Positions 1 through 5,600 of a stretch of 5,778 bases of DNA are shown piece after piece. This DNA comes from a bacterium. GTDB taxonomy: Bacteria; Actinomycetota; Acidimicrobiia; Acidimicrobiales; Bin134. Both the position numbers and the translations under genes were made by a program. The notes below the pieces were generated by a model that made no database searches, was not told where the DNA came from, and saw only the letters and a list, made by a program, of their open reading frames with translations. Each line of letters opens with the position of its first letter. The first letter of the stretch is position 1. The stretch spans positions 1 through 5,778 of the forward strand of contig JAPPKI010000434.1 in assembly GCA_028820035.1 (NCBI GenBank), written 5' to 3'.

Positions 1-127
1 GCTTTTTCTCCTCTTCGGGCCGCGTCGTGGCTCCCTCATCTACTGCGTCGCGCAGCACTGACATGGCCAGATCGTCGAGTTGCTCGGCGATCTGTTCGAG
101 CTGCTCTCGGATGTGCTCAGCCGTCAT
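1..127 (-). CDS. Small acidic helical protein of unknown function, 3' end outside window
   Basis: This is an open frame of 42 codons that begins with ATG (starting MTAEHIREQLEQIAEQLDDL) and runs off the left edge, so the full length is unknown. The residues seen are rich in Glu, Gln, Asp, Leu and Ala with hydrophobic spacing typical of an amphipathic helix or short coiled coil, then a charged stretch ending in EEEKK. There is no signal peptide, membrane segment or cysteine. The start overlaps the last 11 bases of glcF, and a GAGG at 137-140 lies 9 bases upstream of the ATG. Both favour translation coupled to the glc operon, possibly as a fourth product of that operon. I do not recognise a named family. 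An accessory or assembly role for the oxidase would be inference from position only. Confidence 0.62.
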   Translation of the reverse strand, partial: MTAEHIREQLEQIAEQLDDLAMSVLRDAVDEGATTRPEEEKK

Positions 128-1280
128 AGTCGATTACCTCGTCCACGATCTCCAAGGGGTGGCGCACGACCACCCCGGCATTGGCCAAGTGAATGGTGCA
201 GCCGGGGTTGGCGCTGGCCACGATATCGGCGCCGGAGCGGTTGATGGCCTCCAGCTTGCGATCGCGGATCGATGCTGCAAGTTCCGGTTGCATGGCCGCG
301 TAGGCACCGCCCGCCCCACAGCACAGACCCTCGTCGTCCAGAGTGACCACAGTGGCGTAGCGGGATAACACATCGGCCACCGGTTGATGGGCTCGCTGCA
401 CATGGCGCAGATGGCAGGGATCGTGAACCGCGACGGTCACATCCCGGCGCCGCTCCCCCACTGATGGCAGTTGGTCGGCCTGAGCTGCCAGCCACTCATG
501 CACGTCCATCACCCGCTCGCTGAAGGCGACGGCTTCTGGGGTGCCCATGTGCTTTCCGTACTCCTTGAGAACAGCCCCGCAACCGGCCGAGTCCACCAGA
601 ATCGGCGCTGAACCCTCCAAGGCCTTCATCGTTCGGGCGGCCAGGGCGTGGGCATGATCTTCCAATCCAGCATGGAGCGACAAAGCGCCGCAGCACGCCG
701 CGCCCGGGCCGGGCAGGGCCACGCCGGCGCCAGCCGACTCCACCACCCGCTTCACCGAGGCGTGGGTTGATCGTTGCCAGGCGTCCATCACGCAGCCGGT
801 GAACAGCCATACGTCGTTGCCGGTCGCTCGAAGCCGCTCTTGCACCAGGGGAATCTTGGGCAGTCCCAGCCGCTTGGAAGGCACCAACCGGAGCCGCTGG
901 ACCACAGCCAGCGACCGAGACAGCAGATTCAACAGCCAGCGATGGCCAAGAACCCAGAATCCCCACTGGCGCCAGTCCACGCGCCGCCGTCGCGCCAATT
1001 CAGCTTGCGTGGCCTCCATCATCGAGCCGAAGGGCACCCCGGACGGACAGGCTGGCTCGCATCCCCGGCACTGCACACACGAATCCATCGAGGCTAAGAA
1101 GGACTCGTCCACGGCCAAGCCGTGGTCTTGCACCTGGCGCATGGCGCTGATGCGCCCCCGCGGCGAGGCCCACTCTTCGCCGGTCACCCGAAATGTCGGG
1201 CAATGGGGCAAGCACAGCCCACACGACACGCATGAGGCCAGTTCCTCGGTGTCGATTCCGAGCGATTTCTTCGCCGTCAT
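117..1280 (-). CDS. glcF: Glycolate oxidase iron-sulfur subunit GlcF
   Basis: GlcF is the electron-transfer subunit of glycolate oxidase/dehydrogenase. It takes electrons from the GlcD/GlcE flavins and delivers them toward the membrane quinone pool. The protein is 387 residues, close to the roughly 400 usual for the family. The N-terminal ferredoxin-like part has two 4Fe-4S motifs, CVSCGLCLPHCP (Cys17, 20, 23, 27) and CVQCRGCEPACP (Cys68, 71, 74, 78). Two cysteine-rich CCG domains follow: GC at 162-163 with CCG at 196-198 and SAGCG near 231-235, then HDPCH at 286-290 with CCGAGG at 320-325 and NPGC near 358-361. I start at the ATG at 1280, which overlaps the glcE stop as TGATG. A GTG one codon upstream (1283, GTGA overlap) is equally possible. 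Related LutA/heterodisulfide-reductase-type proteins share these domains, but the glcD-glcE-glcF order favours glycolate oxidase. No key cysteine is missing. Confidence 0.93.
   Translation of the reverse strand: MTAKKSLGIDTEELASCVSCGLCLPHCPTFRVTGEEWASPRGRISAMRQVQDHGLAVDESFLASMDSCVQCRGCEPACPSGVPFGSMMEATQAELARRRRVDWRQWGFWVLGHRWLLNLLSRSLAVVQRLRLVPSKRLGLPKIPLVQERLRATGNDVWLFTGCVMDAWQRSTHASVKRVVESAGAGVALPGPGAACCGALSLHAGLEDHAHALAARTMKALEGSAPILVDSAGCGAVLKEYGKHMGTPEAVAFSERVMDVHEWLAAQADQLPSVGERRRDVTVAVHDPCHLRHVQRAHQPVADVLSRYATVVTLDDEGLCCGAGGAYAAMQPELAASIRDRKLEAINRSGADIVASANPGCTIHLANAGVVVRHPLEIVDEVIDYDG
137..140 (-). promoter_or_regulatory. Shine-Dalgarno site for the small gene downstream of glcF
   Basis: GAGG on the minus strand sits 9 bases before the ATG at 127, inside the last codons of glcF. 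It is the clearest ribosome site in the operon and supports reading the overlapping small frame as a real gene. Confidence 0.5.
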
Positions 1281-2188
1281 CACCCCGCCAGCGGGTCGCG
1301 CCCGGGATTGAGCCGACCTCGGGGGTCGAACTCGGATTTCAACCGTTGATGAAGGGCAACCACTGCCGGATCGGCGTCGGGGATCGGCCGGGGCTCAGAC
1401 ACATAAGCCATCCCGGTACCGATCTGCACCAGATAACTGCCCGTTGGCTGTCCCACCTCCAGCGCTCCAGTCGACACCCGATAGGCCGGCAGGGATGGCG
1501 GTCCATCAGTGGGCTCACACCCCAGCGAGCGGGCCAGTTCAGCCTCAGACTTCACATCGGACTCATGACCCTCCAAATGAACCCACGTAATCTCGCCGTC
1601 CCACAGGATGGAAGACGGCCAATACATGCTGCGGCGCAATTCCACCGGATCGCACGGTCCCGCCAGCCATTGCTGCGCCGCTGGCCGGGGCCACGTGCGC
1701 AATATAACTTCGCCGAGCAATCCCAGCGTGCCCAGCGATCCCGCCAGCAAACGGCACAAGTCGAAGCCCGATACGTTCTTCACCGTCGGGCCGCCCGCGG
1801 TGACGAGCCGCCCATCGTCGCCAACGTAGACCACCTCCAGCCGGGCGTCCCGAAGCCGCCCCCGGCCGAGAGCATGAAGGTCATCGCGGCCCACAGCCAG
1901 CACACCGCCCACCGTGGCTCCAGGCAATACCGGCAAGTTGGCCCGTTGGCCAGCCTCGGCTAACGCAGCGTCGAGTTCCTCTACCGGTGTACCGGCACCC
2001 ACCCGAATGGTCATGTCGGCGGGATCGAAAGCCCGCACTCCAGCCGGGGCCCGCACCAAGCGGGTCTCCTCCGGGCACTGGCCGCCAATCTCCCATTGAG
2101 TGCGCCCACCGACCACCGCCACCGGGCCATCCGTCCCCACCTCAGCAGCGAACGATTCCAGATCTGCTGGCGCCTCTCGGCTAGACAC
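1280..2188 (-). CDS. glcE: Glycolate oxidase FAD-binding subunit GlcE
   Basis: GlcE is the second flavin-fold subunit of the glycolate oxidase complex and is required with GlcD and GlcF for activity. The protein has 302 residues, somewhat shorter than E. coli GlcE (about 350). The N-terminal PCMH-type FAD domain shows VAVVGGRTQWEIGG (23-36), LPGATVGGVLAVG (88-100) and RDARLEVVYVGDDG (113-126). The family hallmark GGPTVKNVSGFDLCRLLAGS (132-151) is followed by LGTLGLLGEVILRTWPRP (152-169). The tail FDPRGRLNPGRDPLAG matches the usual closing NPGR signature. The start is GTG, placed directly after the glcD TAA stop with no intervening base. GGGG four bases upstream is the only possible ribosome site, so translation probably depends on coupling to glcD. 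The middle part (170-280) is weakly conserved, as is common in GlcE. Confidence 0.9.
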   Translation of the reverse strand: MSSREAPADLESFAAEVGTDGPVAVVGGRTQWEIGGQCPEETRLVRAPAGVRAFDPADMTIRVGAGTPVEELDAALAEAGQRANLPVLPGATVGGVLAVGRDDLHALGRGRLRDARLEVVYVGDDGRLVTAGGPTVKNVSGFDLCRLLAGSLGTLGLLGEVILRTWPRPAAQQWLAGPCDPVELRRSMYWPSSILWDGEITWVHLEGHESDVKSEAELARSLGCEPTDGPPSLPAYRVSTGALEVGQPTGSYLVQIGTGMAYVSEPRPIPDADPAVVALHQRLKSEFDPRGRLNPGRDPLAG

Positions 2189-3631
2189 TTATCCCCAAAC
2201 CCCTTCGGGGATATTGTCGAGCGCCTTCACGTCGGCGCAGCTCGCTCCGGTGGGCAGCACCTTGCCGGGGTTGGCCATCTCTTCGGGGTCGAATGCCCGC
2301 CTCAACCGCGCTTGGGCATCCAGATCGGCCTCGCTGAACATCAGGGGCATGAAGTCCCGTTTCTCTATGCCGATGCCGTGCTCGCCCGACAGCACCCCGC
2401 CCACGGCCAGCGATGCCTCAATGATCGCCGATCCGGCGGCATGCACCCGATCCATGATCCCCGGTTCCCGGCCGTCGTACAGCAAAAGCGGATGGAGGTT
2501 GCCGTCACCGGCATGGAACACATTCATCACCTGTAAGTCGTGCTCGTCGACGATCTCGTACACCTGGTTCATCACCTCAGCCAGCCGAGTCCGGGGAACC
2601 ACCGTGTCGTGCAGGTAGTAGTTGGGCTTGATCTGGGCAATGGCCCCAAACGCGCTCTTACGCCCCTTCCATATCAGAGCCCGCTCTTCGTCGTCGGTTG
2701 CCCGACGGACGCTTCCTCCTCGCTCAACGGCCAGCTCTGCTACTCGATCGGCCTCGGCAGCCACACCGCCGGGAAGGCCGTCTACCTCCACGATCACCAC
2801 TGCGGCCGCGTCGGTGGGAAACCCGGCCCCAACGAAGTTCTCCACTGCCCAGATGATGTTCTTGTCCATCATTTCTATGGCCGCGGGCACGATGCCATCG
2901 GCGATCACCGCGCTAACGGTCTGGGCCGCCGCGTCAACCGAGTCGAAGGCCAACAGCAGGGTTTCCACCGCAGGAGGGTTGCGGGTAAGCCGTACTGCGA
3001 TGGCAGTTGTGACCCCAAGCATCCCCTCAGATCCCACATACGCCCCCCGCAGATCCAAGCCGGGGGTCCAGCCGCCGGCATCGCCTAGCACCACGGACTC
3101 GCCCGACATCAGCACCACTTCGGCGGCCAGCACATGGGCGCTGGTCACCCCAAGGGCCAAACAATGGGGGCCGCCCGCATTGGTGCCCACATTGCCGCCC
3201 AGAGAGCACACCTGCTGGCTTGAGGGGTCGGGAGCAAAATGCAAACCAAAGGGCGCAAGAGCTCGACTGAGGTCCAGGTTGATCATGCCTGGCTGCACCC
3301 AAGCCACTCGCTGTTCGGCATCCACCGACAGCAGGCGGTTCATCTTGGTGGCAACTACGACCACCGGCTCCTCTAGAGGAACCGCTCCCCCGGCCAGCCC
3401 GGTCCCCGCTCCCCGGGGTACAACTGCCCGGCCATGGCGGCGCGCCGCATCCACGCAGCCCTGCACCTCTTCGGTGCTGATCGGGAAGCACACCGGCCCG
3501 GCTCGGCCACCTTCGAAGATCGACGCGTCTCGACCCATGATCGAGCGCTCCAAGGGGGCTACCCTCACCCGGTCGGAAGGCAGCACCCTCCGAAGGTCTC
3601 GCATCAAGGGGTCGGCCTTTCGAAACTTCAT
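2189..3631 (-). CDS. glcD: Glycolate oxidase catalytic FAD subunit GlcD
   Basis: GlcD is the FAD-linked catalytic subunit that oxidises glycolate (often also D-lactate) to the 2-oxo acid. The protein has 480 residues against about 499 in E. coli. The FAD-binding PCMH domain contains PRGAGTGLAGGAVP (72-85), GGNVGTNAGG (145-154) and GSEGMLG (200-206). The C-terminal FAD-oxidase domain carries HDTVVPRTRL (341-350), the active-site motif HAGDGNLHP (373-381), SGEHGIGIEKR (415-425) and NPGKVLP (454-460). There is no signal peptide. I use the ATG at 3631, with a weak AGG five bases from it; Met10 (3604) is an alternative start. The first 11 codons lie within a perfect 36-base repeat whose second copy lies 73 bases upstream, so the native start and leader may have been rearranged. 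A stand-alone D-lactate dehydrogenase is the main alternative, but adjacent glcE and glcF argue for glycolate oxidase. Confidence 0.93.
   Translation of the reverse strand: MKFRKADPLMRDLRRVLPSDRVRVAPLERSIMGRDASIFEGGRAGPVCFPISTEEVQGCVDAARRHGRAVVPRGAGTGLAGGAVPLEEPVVVVATKMNRLLSVDAEQRVAWVQPGMINLDLSRALAPFGLHFAPDPSSQQVCSLGGNVGTNAGGPHCLALGVTSAHVLAAEVVLMSGESVVLGDAGGWTPGLDLRGAYVGSEGMLGVTTAIAVRLTRNPPAVETLLLAFDSVDAAAQTVSAVIADGIVPAAIEMMDKNIIWAVENFVGAGFPTDAAAVVIVEVDGLPGGVAAEADRVAELAVERGGSVRRATDDEERALIWKGRKSAFGAIAQIKPNYYLHDTVVPRTRLAEVMNQVYEIVDEHDLQVMNVFHAGDGNLHPLLLYDGREPGIMDRVHAAGSAIIEASLAVGGVLSGEHGIGIEKRDFMPLMFSEADLDAQARLRRAFDPEEMANPGKVLPTGASCADVKALDNIPEGVWG
2191..2212 (-). promoter_or_regulatory. Competing hairpins at the glcD-glcE junction
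   Basis: In the mRNA the last codons of glcD read AUCCCC-GAA-GGGG-UUU-GGGGAU and then AAGUG, where the final GUG starts glcE. The CCCC can pair with the near GGGG (triloop GAA), or AUCCCC can pair with GGGGAU immediately before the glcE start. The second fold would hide the only purine-rich ribosome site of glcE; the first would leave it free. Ribosomes finishing glcD would melt both. This is visible as complementarity only. A regulatory role is inference, and the coding constraint of NIPEGVWG could produce it by chance. Confidence 0.25.
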
Positions 3632-3633
3632 CC
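3598..3633. repeat. 36-base direct repeat, inner copy (glcD codons 1-11)
   Basis: This stretch is identical over 36 bases to 3671-3706. On the minus strand it covers the glcD ATG with two bases before it and the codons for MKFRKADPLMR. Identity ends at the Arg11/Asp12 border on one side and three bases before the ATG on the other. It contains the palindrome TTTCGAAA. Perfect identity suggests a recent duplication, or selection on the element itself. Confidence 0.9.
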
Positions 3634-3656
3634 CAGCCTGGGGCGCGCCGAGGAGA

Positions 3657-3704
3657 TCAAGGCGCAGTTCCTCGCATCAAGGGGTCGGCCTTTCGAAACT
3701 TCAT
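3657..3704 (-). other. 15-codon upstream open frame duplicating the GlcD N-terminus
   Basis: From the ATG in the outer repeat the frame reads MKFRKADPLMRGTAP and stops with TGA at 3657-3659, 25 bases before the glcD ATG. The first 11 residues equal those of GlcD; the last four come from the spacer. A candidate -10 hexamer TATTCT ends 8 bases before this ATG, a distance suited to a leaderless transcript. If so, ribosomes would translate this short frame first and would have to re-initiate at glcD. It could be a decayed original start, a leader peptide, or untranslated. Confidence 0.4.
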
Positions 3705-3706
3705 CC
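3671..3706. repeat. 36-base direct repeat, outer copy upstream of glcD
   Basis: This is a perfect copy of 3598-3633, offset by 73 bases, with a 37-base unrelated spacer at 3634-3670. Because 73 is not a multiple of three, the outer copy cannot simply extend GlcD in frame. Its reading frame closes after four further codons. It lies next to the candidate promoter elements at 3712-3718, so it may be the original glcD start, with the inner copy and spacer being the later arrangement, or the reverse. Confidence 0.9.
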
Positions 3707-3711
3707 GCCAG

Positions 3712-3717
3712 TAGAAT
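3712..3717 (+). promoter_or_regulatory. Candidate -10 element for the ClC gene
   Basis: TAGAAT fits the TAnnnT pattern and lies 21 bases before the ClC ATG, predicting a leader of about 15 bases. No clear -35 is visible; the expected place falls inside the outer 36-base repeat. Because it overlaps the minus-strand hexamer, the two promoters could not both be occupied at once. Confidence 0.35.
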
Positions 3718-3718
3718 A
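3713..3718 (-). promoter_or_regulatory. Candidate -10 element for the glc operon
   Basis: Read on the minus strand this is TATTCT, fitting the TAnnnT pattern of housekeeping promoters in actinobacteria. Eight bases separate it from the ATG of the upstream frame at 3704, so transcription would begin at or very near that ATG. I see no convincing -35 box. It overlaps the opposite-strand hexamer by five bases. Confidence 0.4.
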
Positions 3719-3738
3719 CCGGCAGTGAGTCACACAGG

Positions 3739-5451
3739 ATGCAAGCACTCCAAGGTCTTTTAACGGGACGAATCGCACGGTCAGGGGTGGAGTTGCTCGC
3801 CTCATTCCGACCGCGTCGGGCCTTTCCCGCCGTGATGGTGCTCTCCATCATCACCGGGGCTCTCGTCGGGCTATTGGTGGCTGGTTTTGAGCAACTCACC
3901 GTAGAAGTGCTGCTCAAAAGGCTTTTGGAGGGCCCGCTTTGGTGGCAGGCGGCAGCCCCGGCCATCGGCTTGTTTGCTGCCGTCGCAATCTTGCGCTATC
4001 TCGGGCGGGGCACCTCCCCATCGACGTCAGACGAGTACGTGCGGGCCTTTCACGAACGCCACCCCCGGCTCCCCCTCTCCCAACTTCCCGCCAAACTCCT
4101 TGCCGGTGTGGCCACCATCGGCCTAGGGGGCTCGATGGGGCTGGAGGGCCCCTCGGTGTACGCCGGTGCCACAGTCGGCCACAGCACCCAAGGGCTGTTT
4201 TCACGATGGTTGCGCCGGGAGGAAGCCAAGATGCTGCTCACCGCGGGAGCGGCTGCTGGCATCGCCGCCGTGTTCAAGACCCCGGCAACCGGGGTGATCT
4301 TCGCGTTAGAAGCCCCATACCGCGACGACGTGGCTCGCCGGGCCCTATTGCCCGCCCTGCTGGCATCGGCCTCCGGTTATCTGGTGTACGTAGCTATCCT
4401 GGGCACTGATCCGGTTATCGATCTGGGCAGCCACAGCGGCGATCTCAGCATCATCCATTTAGGCGGAGGGGCGCTCCTTGGCCTCGTGGCCGGTCTTGGG
4501 GGACGGGGATTCGCCTGGCTGGTGCGCCAAGCCAAAGGGCTCGAACTGCACTACCCGGTCATTGTCAGGATCCTGGTGGGCGGTGCGGTGCTAGCTGGAC
4601 TGGTGGTGGCGACCGAGGCAGTGTTCGACCAACCCCTGAGCCTGGGTCCTGGGGTGGAGGCCACCCAATGGCTGCAAGACGACAATCACACTCTGCTTCT
4701 CATCGGAAGCCTGCTTGCCTTCCGGGTGATCGCCACCCTCACCACCGTGGGCGCCGGAGGCACCGGCGGGCTGTTCATCCCCCTGGCCGTCCAGGGGGTG
4801 ATCGTGGGTAGTTTCGTGGGCCAAGCCCTGGGGACGGCCGACATCGGGCTGTACCGCACGCTGGGGCTGGCCGCCTTCTTGGGCGCCGGATACCGGGCGC
4901 CCATCACCGCAGTGATGTTCGTGGCGGAGAGCACCGGTGCATCAGTGTTCGTAGTCCCCGCGCTCATCGCCGCCGCAGTGTCGCAGCTAGTGGCCGGATC
5001 CAGCTCGGTGGCTTCCTATCAGCTCGACAAGCGGGAGGGCCTGGTAGAGCGCCGGCTCGCCCTGCCCCTCACCTCCGCACTCACCACCGACACCCTGACC
5101 GTCCCCCCCGACGCCACTGTCAGTGAATTGGTGTACATCCATCTTCTTGGTCGACGCGAACGAGAAGTACCAGTAGTCGACGGTGGAACCTATCTCGGGA
5201 TGTGCGGCTTGGAGCAGATGAGCGATCTAGAACGCGACGTGTGGAACGAGACGCTGGTTGCCGATATCGCTCGGCGCGATCTTCCCACGGCCCGTCCGTC
5301 TTGGACATTGCGCGATGCAGTGGCCCAGATGGATGCCAACGACACCGACCAATTGCCGGTGACCGACGACGACGACACGTTCATCGGGGTAGTGCGGGCC
5401 GACGACATCCTCCGTCTCGACGAGATCCTCGACGAGACGGAGGGAGTATGA
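3739..5451 (+). CDS. ClC-family chloride channel/antiporter with C-terminal CBS pair
   Basis: This is a polytopic inner-membrane anion channel or anion/proton exchanger of 570 residues. The membrane part spans about 30-425 with many hydrophobic helices. GLEGP (134-138) holds the gating glutamate Glu136. GAAAGIAAVFKTPATGVIFALE (170-191, key residues quoted in part: GIAAVF, FALE) matches the family core. GTGGLFIP (341-348) is the GxFxP-type selectivity motif, and Tyr427 may be the central anion-coordinating tyrosine. The usual GSGIP is replaced by GTSPSTSDEY (91-100). The residue after the FALE glutamate is Ala192, where E. coli ClcA-type exchangers have the internal proton glutamate. Residues about 446-500 and 512-560 form two CBS domains, cytosolic modules that often bind adenine nucleotides. 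The ATG is the first possible in-frame start after a TAG at 3712; AGG directly abuts it, too close for a normal ribosome site. It is divergent from glcD. Confidence 0.93.
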   Translation: MQALQGLLTGRIARSGVELLASFRPRRAFPAVMVLSIITGALVGLLVAGFEQLTVEVLLKRLLEGPLWWQAAAPAIGLFAAVAILRYLGRGTSPSTSDEYVRAFHERHPRLPLSQLPAKLLAGVATIGLGGSMGLEGPSVYAGATVGHSTQGLFSRWLRREEAKMLLTAGAAAGIAAVFKTPATGVIFALEAPYRDDVARRALLPALLASASGYLVYVAILGTDPVIDLGSHSGDLSIIHLGGGALLGLVAGLGGRGFAWLVRQAKGLELHYPVIVRILVGGAVLAGLVVATEAVFDQPLSLGPGVEATQWLQDDNHTLLLIGSLLAFRVIATLTTVGAGGTGGLFIPLAVQGVIVGSFVGQALGTADIGLYRTLGLAAFLGAGYRAPITAVMFVAESTGASVFVVPALIAAAVSQLVAGSSSVASYQLDKREGLVERRLALPLTSALTTDTLTVPPDATVSELVYIHLLGRREREVPVVDGGTYLGMCGLEQMSDLERDVWNETLVADIARRDLPTARPSWTLRDAVAQMDANDTDQLPVTDDDDTFIGVVRADDILRLDEILDETEGV

Positions 5452-5455
5452 CCGG

Positions 5456-5469
5456 GGTCTAGCAAGACC
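5456..5469 (+). terminator. Small hairpin just after the ClC stop
   Basis: GGTCT (5456-5460), loop AGCA and AGACC (5465-5469) form a 5-pair stem four bases after the TGA. There is no T-run, so this is at best a weak candidate terminator. It immediately precedes and partly enters the tandem repeat array. Confidence 0.25.
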
Positions 5470-5600
5470 GGCTCGGTTGGGAATTAGCTCGTCTTGAGAA
5501 GACGGACTCAGTCGGGAAATAGCTCGTCTGGAGAAGACGGACTCAGTCGGGAATTAGCTCGTCTTGAGAAGACCGGCTCAGTCGGGAAATAGCTCGTCAA
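5461..5600. repeat. Four-unit 35-base tandem repeat between convergent genes
   Basis: Units are 5461-5495, 5496-5530, 5531-5565 and 5566-5600, exactly 35 bases each without gaps. Units 2 and 3 differ by only two bases. Unit 1 is the most diverged (AGCAAG start, GGTTGG in place of AGTCGG). Units 1 and 3 carry GGAATTAGC; units 2 and 4 carry GGAAATAGC. Unit 4 contains the last codons and stop of the minus-strand gene at the right edge, so the array looks like an amplified gene end. The 35-base period is not a multiple of three, so the array is not a coding repeat. There are no spacers. Confidence 0.92.
5490..5504. terminator. Hairpin at repeat unit junction, possible two-way terminator
   Basis: CGTCTT, triloop GAG and AAGACG form a 6-pair stem across the junction of units 1 and 2. 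Similar stems recur at the next junctions: CGTCT/AGACG at 5525-5539 and GTCTT/AAGAC at 5561-5573. Their place between two converging genes fits transcription stopping from both sides, but no T-tracts follow and each stem is short. Termination is inference. Confidence 0.3.

Noticed and set aside
27..368. 113-codon plus-strand frame at the left edge
   Set aside because: It is antisense to the end of glcF, which has conserved CCG-domain residues, and to the coupled small gene.
799..2618. Plus-strand open frames at 799-1311, 1193-1963, 2096-2536 and 2100-2618
   Set aside because: They lie wholly opposite glcF, glcE and glcD, show biased low-complexity composition and have no ribosome sites or motifs.
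3598..3706. Minimal CRISPR array (36-base repeats, 37-base spacer)
   Set aside because: There are only two copies, one forms the glcD N-terminal codons, and no cas gene or leader is visible. The dimensions fit, so it is mentioned as a minor alternative in the duplication finding.
2622..3728. Long plus-strand open frame of 368 codons antisense to glcD
   Set aside because: It is the mirror of a well-supported GlcD with all family motifs. Its translation is Ser/Pro/Arg/Thr rich with no recognisable domain, as expected of antisense frames in GC-rich genes.
3657..3965. 102-codon minus-strand frame running from inside the ClC gene into the outer repeat
   Set aside because: Most of it is antisense to the ClC N-terminus. 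Only the last 15 codons, from the repeated ATG, merit attention.
5449..5463. ATG overlapping the ClC stop (ATGA) as a coupled downstream gene
   Set aside because: The frame ends after four codons (MTGV), so it cannot be a gene.
5461..5600. CRISPR array at the right-hand repeats
   Set aside because: The units are directly adjacent with no spacers and contain the end of a coding gene.
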